From G965222335 sp965222335 (GTDB lineage Bacteria; Pseudomonadota; Gammaproteobacteria; Pseudomonadales; Halieaceae), in the NCBI GenBank assembly GCA_965222335.1, contig OZ244944.1, forward strand, positions 1,550,001-1,614,000: a DNA stretch of 64,000 bases. Reading direction: 5' to 3'. A program made the position numbers and the translations under genes. Below, one piece after another: positions 1-6,648 of this stretch. How positions within the stretch are numbered: the stretch's first letter is position 1; the number at the start of each line of letters is the position of its first letter. The notes under the pieces are model-generated. The model had not been told where the DNA came from and made no database searches. It saw only the letters and a list, made by a program, of their open reading frames with translations.

Positions 1-108
1 GTAATCCATGACGTCCGTGAGGCCGGTGACGTCCAGGGTCACGGGATTGACCGCTTTCAGGTCGTCCAGGGCGTCTACGACCACCTGTTTGAGTTCCTCA
101 GCTTCCAT
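1..108 (-). CDS. rsfS: Ribosomal silencing factor RsfS (N-terminal part, cut by window edge)
   Basis: Only the first 36 codons are present; the gene runs off the left edge. The translation opens MEAEELKQVVVDALDDLKAV and continues with VTLDVTGLTDVMDY, the typical start of RsfS/Iojap proteins. RsfS binds ribosomal protein L14 and blocks subunit joining when cells starve. It begins 72 bases after the end of nadD, and proA-nadD-rsfS is the order seen in Pseudomonas, so the three are probably one transcript. The ATG at 106-108 fits the family start. Confidence 0.9.
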   Translation of the reverse strand, partial: MEAEELKQVVVDALDDLKAVNPVTLDVTGLTDVMDY

Positions 109-180
109 GGGCGGCCATCCGGCGGATGAAGGGTTGGCGGCGCGGGCCAAGCCCGGCCCGAACGTCGTTTGCAGGTAATG

Positions 181-852
181 TCACGCAGTTTCCTCTCGTG
201 CAGCATACAGTTGGTTTTCTTCAATATAGTCCAGCACCGGCCCCGGGAGCAGGAAGCGGGCGGATCGCCCGGCGGCCAGCAACTGGCGGATGTCGGTCGA
301 GGCGATGTCCAGCTGGCGCAGGGACTTGACCAGCACCGACCCCGCCGGTGCCGCCTGCAGCGCCTCGACACCCCGCGCCCGATGCTGCTCGAGCCAGTGC
401 ATCAGGTCGCCACCGCGGGGCAGCTCCCAGCCCGGCCGGCCGATCACCACCAGGTGCGCAAACTCGAGCAGGGATTCCCAGCGGTGCCAGCTCTGCAGGC
501 CGAGGAAGGCATCGTCGCCGATCACCAGGCACAGGGGCCGGCGGGCACCATACTCGCCGCGCAACTCCGCCAGGGAGTCCACGGTATAGGAAGGTCCCTC
601 GCGGTACAGCTCGCGGCGATCACAGATCAGTTGCGGCACGTGTTGCACCGCCAGGGCGACCATCGCCGCGCGGTCCTCGGCCCGGCAGGTGGGGGCCTCG
701 CGATGTGGCGGTACTGCGCAGGGCATCAGGTGCACACACTCCAGGGACAGCTCGTCCACCAGCTCGACGGCTGAACGCAGGTGGCCGAAGTGTACCGGGT
801 TGAAGGTGCCACCCATCACGCCGACAGGTGCAGGCAGGGGACCGCGGCTCAA
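181..852 (-). CDS. nadD: Nicotinate-nucleotide adenylyltransferase NadD
   Basis: NadD adenylates nicotinate mononucleotide to deamido-NAD in cytoplasmic NAD synthesis. The 223-residue product carries the nucleotidyltransferase motif GGTFNPVHFGHLR near residue 14 and the C-terminal ASTDIRQLL version of the ISSTxIR motif. Length is normal. The start is a TTG whose last bases overlap the proA stop (TTGA), which suggests translational coupling to proA. The next ATG lies just before the GGTFNP motif and would remove the first strand, so TTG is preferred. Confidence 0.93.
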   Translation of the reverse strand: MSRGPLPAPVGVMGGTFNPVHFGHLRSAVELVDELSLECVHLMPCAVPPHREAPTCRAEDRAAMVALAVQHVPQLICDRRELYREGPSYTVDSLAELRGEYGARRPLCLVIGDDAFLGLQSWHRWESLLEFAHLVVIGRPGWELPRGGDLMHWLEQHRARGVEALQAAPAGSVLVKSLRQLDIASTDIRQLLAAGRSARFLLPGPVLDYIEENQLYAAREETA

Positions 853-2105
853 GAGCGAACCTGCCCCTCACCGAAGACCACGTATTTCTGCGAGGTCAGG
901 CCCTCCAGCCCAACCGGGCCCCGGGCGTGCAGCTTGTCGGTGGAAATCCCGATCTCCGCGCCGAGGCCGTACTCGAAGCCATCGGCAAAGCGGGTGGAGG
1001 CGTTAATCATGACTGAGCTGGAATCCACTTCCCGCAGGAAACGCATGGCGCGCCCGTGATCGCGGGTGACGATGCTGTCCGTGTGCCGGGAGCCATAGTG
1101 GTTGATGTGCGCGATGGCGGCGTCCAGTCCCGCAACCACCTTGATCGCCAGCACCGGGGCGAGGTACTCCTCGTACCAGTCCTGCTCACTGGCGGCTTCC
1201 ATCTCGGGCACGAGATCCCGGCACTGCCCGCAGCCGCGCAGGGTGACGCCGGCCTCGCGGTAGGCCGCCGCCAGCCGGGGCAGCAGGACGGGGGCCTCGG
1301 CGGCGTCAATCAGCAGAGTCTCCATGGTATTGCAGGTGCCGTAGCGCTGGGTCTTGGCGTTAAGCGCAATCGCCAGGGCCATCTCGGGATCGGCGCCGGC
1401 ATCTATATACACGTGACAGACCCCGTCCAGGTGCTTGATGACCGGCACCCGGGCGTCGCGGCTGATGCGCTCGATCAGTCCCTTGCCGCCGCGAGGCACG
1501 ATCACATCCACGTACTCGGGCATGGTGATCAGGTGGCCGACGGCCTCCCGGTCCGCGGTATCCAGCACCTGCACCGCGGCTTCCGGCAGACCCGCGCTGC
1601 GCAGCCCCTCGGCCAGGCAACCGGCGATGGCTGCGTTCGAGGCCAGGGCTTCCGAGCCGCCGCGCAGGATCGCGGCATTGCCGGCCTTGAGACACAGGCT
1701 GGCGGCCTCGGCAGTCACATTGGGGCGCGCCTCGTAAATGATGCCAATGACCCCCAGGGGTACCCGCATGCGTCCCACCTGGATGCCGCTGGGCAGGACA
1801 TTCATGTCGCTGATGCTGCCCACCGGATCCGGCAGGGACGCGACCTGGGCGAGCCCCGCCAGCATGCTGTCGATCCGCGCCGGCGTCAGTTCCAGCCGAT
1901 CCAGCAGGGCCGGTGCGATCTCGCGCTCGCGAGCGCGCTGCAGGTCCCGGGCATTGGCTTCCGCAAGGTGGTTGCGGGCACCGTCGAGGGCTTCCCTGGC
2001 GGCCAGCAGCGCGGCATTGCGCACCGCCGTGGGCGACGCCGCGACCCGCTTTGAGGCTTCCCGCGCCGCCTGCCCCACTCGCTGCATGTATTGCTCTACG
2101 CCCAT
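849..2105 (-). CDS. proA: Gamma-glutamyl phosphate reductase ProA
   Basis: ProA reduces gamma-glutamyl phosphate to glutamate semialdehyde with NADPH, the second step of proline synthesis. From the ATG at 2105 the protein is 418 residues, the family norm, and opens MGVEQYMQRVGQAAREAS. The catalytic cysteine lies in QRYGTCNTMETLL (C258), with the conserved GIIYEARPNVT at about 121-131. The frame stays open a further 34 codons upstream, but that stretch has no family similarity. The gene leads the proA-nadD-rsfS group and overlaps nadD by four bases. Confidence 0.95.
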   Translation of the reverse strand: MGVEQYMQRVGQAAREASKRVAASPTAVRNAALLAAREALDGARNHLAEANARDLQRAREREIAPALLDRLELTPARIDSMLAGLAQVASLPDPVGSISDMNVLPSGIQVGRMRVPLGVIGIIYEARPNVTAEAASLCLKAGNAAILRGGSEALASNAAIAGCLAEGLRSAGLPEAAVQVLDTADREAVGHLITMPEYVDVIVPRGGKGLIERISRDARVPVIKHLDGVCHVYIDAGADPEMALAIALNAKTQRYGTCNTMETLLIDAAEAPVLLPRLAAAYREAGVTLRGCGQCRDLVPEMEAASEQDWYEEYLAPVLAIKVVAGLDAAIAHINHYGSRHTDSIVTRDHGRAMRFLREVDSSSVMINASTRFADGFEYGLGAEIGISTDKLHARGPVGLEGLTSQKYVVFGEGQVRS

Positions 2106-2300
2106 TGGTTGCTCAACACCCGCTGTCTTCCAGAGCCGGCGATTATACCCGATGGCATACGGCCTTGTCGGCAAGTTCAGCCCCGCAAAGGGCCGCGGAT
2201 GCCTCACCCCGGGAAAGCACCCGGTCGCGGTGCATGGGGGTCCTCACGGCCGACCCAGGCGGGCATGAGTCCGGTATGCAAATGCACACCAGATACCGTT

Positions 2301-2319
2301 GACAATCATTCTCATTAGC
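2301..2319. promoter_or_regulatory. Fur-box-like site upstream of bfd
   Basis: The sequence GACAATCATTCTCATTAGC agrees with the 19-bp Fur consensus GATAATGATAATCATTATC at 14 of 19 positions. It lies about 45 bases upstream of bfd, where a Fur repressor would be expected for a gene switched on by iron shortage. Confidence 0.65.
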
Positions 2320-2363
2320 ATTAACTTACAGACTCGAGTCATGGACCGAGGTGACACAAGCGC

Positions 2364-2570
2364 ATGTTTGTCTGCATTTGCAAGGGAATTACCGATACCC
2401 AGATCCGCGCCGCAGTGCAGGACGGGGCGCGCAGTATTCGCGAAGTGCGCAACCATCTCGGCGTGGCCAGCCAGTGTGGCAAGTGCGGCGTCCTCGCGCG
2501 GGACATCGTGCGCGAGTCCCTGGTCAACCTTTCCGGGAACGACGAGGCGTTGTTCTACGCGGTCGGCTAG
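2364..2570 (+). CDS. bfd: Bacterioferritin-associated ferredoxin Bfd
   Basis: Bfd is a small [2Fe-2S] protein that passes electrons to bacterioferritin heme so that stored ferric iron can be released. The 68-residue product has the four cluster cysteines C4, C6, C38 and C41 in the family spacing CxC...CxxC. A Fur-like box sits upstream, fitting induction by low iron. The final codons (YAVG, stop) lie inside the first copy of a 14-bp tandem repeat that continues downstream. Its partner bfr follows about 200 bases later on the same strand. Confidence 0.93.
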   Translation: MFVCICKGITDTQIRAAVQDGARSIREVRNHLGVASQCGKCGVLARDIVRESLVNLSGNDEALFYAVG

Positions 2571-2626
2571 ACGCGGTCGGCTAGACGCGGTCGGCTAGAC
2601 GCGGTCGGCTAGACGCGGTCGGCTAG
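2557..2626. repeat. Five perfect tandem copies of a 14-bp unit at the bfd 3' end
   Basis: The unit ACGCGGTCGGCTAG occurs five times without a mismatch (2557, 2571, 2585, 2599, 2613). Copy one encodes the end of Bfd and supplies its TAG stop; the other four lie in the gap before bfr. Because each unit ends in TAG, changes in copy number would not change the Bfd protein, only the spacing to bfr. Confidence 0.97.
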
Positions 2627-2654
2627 TGCAGCGAGCGGCCTCCTGAATCCGGTT

Positions 2655-2673
2655 GATAATCACTCTGATTATC
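2655..2673. promoter_or_regulatory. Fur-box-like site upstream of bfr
   Basis: GATAATCACTCTGATTATC matches the Fur consensus at 14 of 19 positions and has strong dyad arms (GATAATCA and TGATTATC, overlapping the centre). It lies about 97 bases before bfr. A TTGACA at 2706-2711 could be a -35 element, but I see no convincing -10. Confidence 0.6.
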
Positions 2674-2769
2674 ATTAGAAATAACCAATAAAATCAAACA
2701 CTTACTTGACATCTGACGACGTCATGGTCATCCTCCCGTGATCCATTAACAGCAACGGAGGCTAGCGCC

Positions 2770-3252
2770 ATGAAAGGCGATCCGAAGGTTATCGGCCATC
2801 TGAACAAAATCCTGGGCAACGAACTGGTGGCCATCAACCAGTATTTCCTGCACGCGCGCATGTACAAGGACTGGGGCCTGCAGGAGCTGGGCGACCACGA
2901 ATACCACGAGTCCATCGACGAGATGAAACACGCCGATCAGCTGATCGAGCGCATCCTGTTCCTGGAGGGCCTGCCCAACCTGCAGGACCTGGGCAAGCTC
3001 CTGATCGGCGAGAACGTCCAGGAAATGCTGGAGTGCGACCTCAAGCTGGAACATATCGCCCACAAGGACCTGAAGGCTGCGGTGGCCTACAGCGAGTCAG
3101 TGGGAGACTACGTGTCGCGGGATCTGTTCGTGTCGATCATGGAAGCGGAAGAAGATCACATCGACTGGCTGGAGACCCAGCTGTCGCTGATCGACAAGGT
3201 CGGCCTGCAAAACTACCTGCAGACCGCCATGCACACGGTCAAGCCTGCCTAG
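2770..3252 (+). CDS. bfr: Bacterioferritin (heme-containing, catalytic type)
   Basis: Bacterioferritin forms a 24-subunit shell that oxidises ferrous iron and stores it. The 160-residue protein has every ferroxidase ligand at canonical positions: E18, Y25, E51, H54, E94, E127 and H130. Met52, the inter-subunit heme ligand, is also present, so this is a fully competent Bfr rather than an FtnA-type ferritin. A good ribosome site (CGGAGG) precedes the ATG. It sits downstream of bfd, its electron donor, but has its own Fur-like box, which suggests separate iron control. Confidence 0.96.
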   Translation: MKGDPKVIGHLNKILGNELVAINQYFLHARMYKDWGLQELGDHEYHESIDEMKHADQLIERILFLEGLPNLQDLGKLLIGENVQEMLECDLKLEHIAHKDLKAAVAYSESVGDYVSRDLFVSIMEAEEDHIDWLETQLSLIDKVGLQNYLQTAMHTVKPA

Positions 3253-3290
3253 GCAAGCCCGCCACCTCGCCGCGGCTCGCGGCGAGGGCT

Positions 3291-3617
3291 TCAGGATACC
3301 TGGCTGGCTGCAGCCCCCTTGACCAGGGTTTGCAGTTCGCCGCTCTCCGCCATCTCCATCACGATATCGCAACCGCCGATCAGTTCACCTTTTACCCACA
3401 GCTGGGGGAAGGTGGGCCAGTTGGCGTACTTGGGCAGATTGGAGCGAATGTCGGGGTTGCTGAGCACGTCCACGTAGGCGAATCGTTCGCCACAGGCCAT
3501 CAGCGCCTGCACCGTCTGCGCCGAGAACCCGCACTGGGGCTGGTTGGGCGAGCCCTTCATGTAAAGCAGGATGTCGTTGTTTTCGGTCTGCTCTTTGATC
3601 GTTTCCATTATGTCCAT
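3291..3617 (-). CDS. grxD: Monothiol glutaredoxin Grx4/GrxD
   Basis: A 108-residue monothiol glutaredoxin with the signature CGFS (C29) after KGSPNQPQ, plus the TFPQLWVKGELIGGCDI glutathione-binding region. Members bind [2Fe-2S] clusters with glutathione and deliver them, and take part in iron sensing. It is convergent with bfr, so iron storage, iron release and Fe-S trafficking genes sit side by side. A second ATG three codons in (METIKEQ) is an alternative start. Confidence 0.94.
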   Translation of the reverse strand: MDIMETIKEQTENNDILLYMKGSPNQPQCGFSAQTVQALMACGERFAYVDVLSNPDIRSNLPKYANWPTFPQLWVKGELIGGCDIVMEMAESGELQTLVKGAAASQVS

Positions 3618-3749
3618 GTGATACCTACCCTGCGGACTCTGGTTGCCGCCATACCTGTGTGTGAATGATGAATAAATCGAGCGTCTATTCTAACCTATTC
3701 TGACCCCACTGTGAGTACCGCGTTCCGCAGCCGCAGTCCGCAGGGGACG

Positions 3750-3778
3750 TTGCCAGCAAGCCCCCGGAGAGCTATAGT
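3750..3778 (+). promoter_or_regulatory. Sigma-70-type promoter for argD
   Basis: TTGCCA (3750-3755) and TATAGT (3773-3778) are separated by exactly 17 bases. Transcription would begin near 3785, a few bases before a strong hairpin, about 50 bases from the argD start. Confidence 0.6.
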
Positions 3779-3791
3779 TAGGGGTTCTGGG

Positions 3792-3815
3792 AGGCAGCGA
3801 CACGCTGCCTTTTTT
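3792..3815 (+). terminator. Terminator-like hairpin in the argD leader
   Basis: AGGCAGCG, loop ACA, CGCTGCCT: an eight-pair stem followed directly by a run of T. It has the form of an intrinsic terminator on the plus strand, yet it lies between the predicted argD promoter and the argD start. It may be an attenuator, a 5' protective hairpin, or a stop for upstream read-through. Confidence 0.6.
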
Positions 3816-3835
3816 CGTTTCAGGAAGGAAACCCC

Positions 3836-5020
3836 GTGGCGCCCACACAGACCACCTCCGCGCTGATGCCCACCTACGCCAGGCTGCCGGTGACTTTTCA
3901 TCGCGGCGAGGGCGTATACCTCTATGACGATGCAGGACGCAAATACCTGGATGCCATCGCCGGCATCGGGGTCAATGCCCTGGGCCACGGCCATCCGGCG
4001 GTGACCCGGGCAATCCAGGCCCAGGCCGGGGAGCTGCTGCATACCTCCAACCTCTACCATATTGAACAGCAGGAGCGCCTGGGACGGGCACTGTGCGACG
4101 TCTCCGGCATGTCCCGCTGCTTCTTTGGCAACTCGGGGGCCGAGGCCAATGAGGCCGCGATCAAGCTGGCCCGCCTCCACGGCCACCGCCGGGGGATCGA
4201 GCGCCCGGCGATCGTGGTCCTGGAACAGGCCTTCCACGGGCGCACCCTGGCCACCCTCAGCGCCACCGGCAATCGCAAGATCCAGGCGGGCTTCGAGCCC
4301 CTGGTGAGCGGCTTCGTGCGCGCCCCGTGCAACGATATCGGGGCCCTGCGCCAGATAGCGGCCAGCAATCAGGAAGTGGTAGCGGTCCTGATGGAGCCGA
4401 TCCAGGGCGAGGGCGGCGTGCGCCCGGCGAGCGATGACTACCTGCGCGAATTGCATGCCCTGTGCCGGGAGCAGGAATGGCTGCTGATGCTGGACGAGGT
4501 GCAATGCGGCAATGGCCGCTCGGGCGCCTACTTCGCCTACCAGCTGGCGAATATTCTCCCCGACGTGGTCACCACCGCCAAGGGCCTGGGCAACGGGGTA
4601 CCGATCGGTGCCTGCCTGGCCCAGGGCGCCGCAGCGGCCCTGTTCGAACCCGGCCACCACGGCTCCACCTACGGCGGCAACCCGCTCGCCTGCGCCGCAG
4701 CCAACGCGGTGGTGGAAACCATCATCGGCGAGGCGCTGGCGCCCCGGGCAGCGACCCTGGGTGAGCGCATCCGGGAGGAGCTGCGCGCGGCCCTGGAGGG
4801 TCACCCGCGCCTGGTAGAAGTGCGTGGGCGCGGCCTGATGATCGGCGTGCAACTGGACCGGGACTGCCCGGAACTGGTCGCCGCGGCGCTGGCCCGCGGC
4901 CTGCTGATCAACGTGACCGCCGGCAACACGATTCGCCTGCTGCCGCCGCTGATCATCAGCGATGCACAGGCAGGCGAGCTAGTCAGGGGCGTGGCCGAGC
5001 TGGTCCGCGCCATGGATTGA
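3836..5020 (+). CDS. argD: Acetylornithine aminotransferase ArgD
   Basis: A PLP-dependent class-III aminotransferase of 394 residues. It moves the amino group between N-acetylornithine and 2-oxoglutarate in arginine synthesis, and may also serve lysine synthesis as N-succinyl-DAP transaminase. The PLP lysine is K249 in TTAKGLGNG, the cofactor aspartate D220 in LMLDEVQ, and FFGNSGAEANEAAIK binds phosphate. The start is a GTG at 3836 preceded by AGGAAGG. argF follows 20 bases after the stop, which supports the ArgD assignment over other class-III transaminases. Confidence 0.9.
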   Translation: MAPTQTTSALMPTYARLPVTFHRGEGVYLYDDAGRKYLDAIAGIGVNALGHGHPAVTRAIQAQAGELLHTSNLYHIEQQERLGRALCDVSGMSRCFFGNSGAEANEAAIKLARLHGHRRGIERPAIVVLEQAFHGRTLATLSATGNRKIQAGFEPLVSGFVRAPCNDIGALRQIAASNQEVVAVLMEPIQGEGGVRPASDDYLRELHALCREQEWLLMLDEVQCGNGRSGAYFAYQLANILPDVVTTAKGLGNGVPIGACLAQGAAAALFEPGHHGSTYGGNPLACAAANAVVETIIGEALAPRAATLGERIREELRAALEGHPRLVEVRGRGLMIGVQLDRDCPELVAAALARGLLINVTAGNTIRLLPPLIISDAQAGELVRGVAELVRAMD

Positions 5021-5040
5021 GACACCCCGGAACCGACGAC

Positions 5041-5964
5041 ATGGCCCAACCTCGGCACTTTCTTACCCTGCAGGACCTGAGCCCGGAAGAGCTGGACGCC
5101 CTCCTCCGGCGCGCCAGCGCACTGAAAATCGAGCACCGGGAGGGGCGCGACCAGCGCCGCTTCCCGGGTGCGGTGCTGGGCATGATCTTCGCCAAATCGT
5201 CCACCCGCACCCGGGTATCTTTCGAGGCCGGCATGGCCCAGCTCGGCGGCCATGCCATGTTCCTGTCGCCCCAGGACACCCAGCTGGGGCGCGGGGAACC
5301 GGTAGAGGACAGCGCCCGGGTGATCTCATCCATGGTGGACATCGTGATGATCCGCACTTTTGGGCACGATATCGTCGAGCGCTTCGCCGCCTACTCCTCG
5401 GTCCCGGTGATCAATGCCCTGACTGACGACTTTCACCCCTGCCAGCTGCTGGCGGATATGCAGACCTACCTGGAGCACCGCGGCAGCATCCGCGGCAGGA
5501 CCGTGTGCTGGGTTGGCGATGGCAACAACATGTGCCAGTCCTACATCAATGCCGCGCGGCAGTTCGATTTCCAACTGCGCATCGCCTGCCCACCCGGCTT
5601 TGAGCCCGACCGCAAGCTGCTGGCCGCCAACAGCGACAGGGTGGTCATTACCCAGGACCCGCGGGAAGCGGCGGACGGTGCCGACCTCGTGGTCACCGAT
5701 GTGTGGGCTTCGATGGGCCAGGAAGAAGAGCAGCGAGCGCGCGCACAGGCCTTCGCCCCCTACCAGGTCAACCGGGAATTGATGGCCCTGACGGCCCCCG
5801 GCGCCCTCTACATGCACTGCCTGCCAGCCCATCGCGGCGAGGAAATCAGCGCCGAACTGATGGACGCCGGGGATACGGTGATCTGGGACGAGGCCGAAAA
5901 CCGCCTGCATGCGCAGAAAGCGCTGATGGAATTCCTGCTCACGGCGGGCGCACCGGGCGAGTAA
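5041..5964 (+). CDS. argF: Ornithine carbamoyltransferase (anabolic)
   Basis: Transfers the carbamoyl group of carbamoyl phosphate to ornithine, giving citrulline. The 307-residue product has the carbamoyl-phosphate motif SSTRTR (53-58), FHPCQLLAD (131-139) and the ornithine-loop motif HCLPAHRGEE (259-268). I chose the ATG at 5041; a TTG overlapping the argD stop at 5017 would add eight residues with no family counterpart. It forms an argD-argF pair. Confidence 0.94.
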   Translation: MAQPRHFLTLQDLSPEELDALLRRASALKIEHREGRDQRRFPGAVLGMIFAKSSTRTRVSFEAGMAQLGGHAMFLSPQDTQLGRGEPVEDSARVISSMVDIVMIRTFGHDIVERFAAYSSVPVINALTDDFHPCQLLADMQTYLEHRGSIRGRTVCWVGDGNNMCQSYINAARQFDFQLRIACPPGFEPDRKLLAANSDRVVITQDPREAADGADLVVTDVWASMGQEEEQRARAQAFAPYQVNRELMALTAPGALYMHCLPAHRGEEISAELMDAGDTVIWDEAENRLHAQKALMEFLLTAGAPGE

Positions 5965-6111
5965 ATAACTCCCTCGAATATAGCGATTACTGCTTATAAA
6001 TAATCGGTCCTTGCGGTAATCCTCCACCTTTTCCGGGCGCTGCCAGCGGTAGCTCAACTGCACTGCGGCCTGCCGGGTTAGTGGGCGCCGACATCGCGGT
6101 TCGCGCACACC

Positions 6112-6120
6112 TTATCCACA
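6112..6120 (+). promoter_or_regulatory. Perfect DnaA box upstream of nrdA
   Basis: TTATCCACA is an exact high-affinity DnaA box, lying about 23 bases upstream of the predicted nrdA -35 element. DnaA control of nrdAB is established in E. coli. Confidence 0.65.
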
Positions 6121-6142
6121 GAATAAACCCAATCTCATACCC

Positions 6143-6171
6143 TTGCATTGCGCCCCTGCTCGCATTATCTT
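6143..6171 (+). promoter_or_regulatory. Sigma-70-type promoter for nrdAB
   Basis: TTGCAT (6143-6148), a 17-base spacer and TATCTT (6166-6171). Transcription from about 6179 would give a leader of roughly 470 bases before nrdA. Confidence 0.55.
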
Positions 6172-6207
6172 GTAGGCAATGCGGCAGGAAACCCCAATAT
6201 ATGGGGT
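6160..6207. promoter_or_regulatory. Tandem NrdR-box-like pair over the nrdA promoter
   Basis: The downstream box CCCCAATATATGGGGT (6192-6207) fits the NrdR consensus ACACWATATATWGTGT at 12 of 16 positions and is itself near-palindromic. A weaker copy (6160-6175, 10 of 16) overlaps the -10 element. The copies are 32 bases apart, about three helical turns, which is the known NrdR arrangement. NrdR would repress when dATP is plentiful. Confidence 0.6.
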
Positions 6208-6648
6208 ATAGCAGGGAAAAAGGGTCACGAAAAGGCCATAGGGAAAACAGGGGTACCGGGCAAGCAGCCCACCCGCTCTCCCGGGTCGTCCCAGCACACC
6301 TGCCCACCAGCAAATGGAGTGACGGGCCAGCGTTTCACACCCCCGACCAGGGTGACGGGAGCGCAAGCCCCAGGGGAATCTCCCGGGGACTCACGGGAGA
6401 GACGAAAAGCGCCGTACCAGACCAGCGGCGTACAGGGGAGCAGAGTGAATCCGGCATCGTCCGGAGCGGTATCGCGGGCCACAGCAGCAGCCTGGACAGC
6501 CAACACCGACCCCTATCCCCCCGAATTCGCGCCGCGCGTCCGTCAGGGGCAGCGGCATTCGGAGCAGCAAGGGGTGCGCCCGGCGCCCCCGAAGCGGTAA
6601 CCGACAACAATAAGGCTCAAAGCCACCGATATCGGAGCAACACAAGCT
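6208..6648 (+). other. Long GC-rich nrdA leader with several hairpins
   Basis: About 440 bases without a credible gene between the NrdR-like boxes and nrdA. Visible stems include TCTCCCG...CGGGAGA near 6390-6410, CGCCG...CGGCG near 6410-6430 and TCCGG...CCGGA near 6450-6470. Frames open here lack ribosome sites and family resemblance. It may be a regulatory 5' UTR; no known riboswitch class could be assigned by eye. Confidence 0.4.

Noticed and set aside
2106..2207. N-terminal extension of ProA
   Set aside because: The 34 extra codons have no counterpart in ProA and the downstream ATG gives the normal length.
2557..2626. Short regular repeats as a CRISPR array
   Set aside because: Units are contiguous with no spacers and only 14 bp; simple tandem repeat.
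6430..6480. Cobalamin riboswitch before nrdA
   Set aside because: GTGAATCC and GAGCGGTA resemble fragments of the core, but the stem that should enclose the first motif cannot form, a competing TCCGG/CCGGA hairpin is stronger, and no GCCACTG-type B12 box was found. Left as a point for a covariance search.
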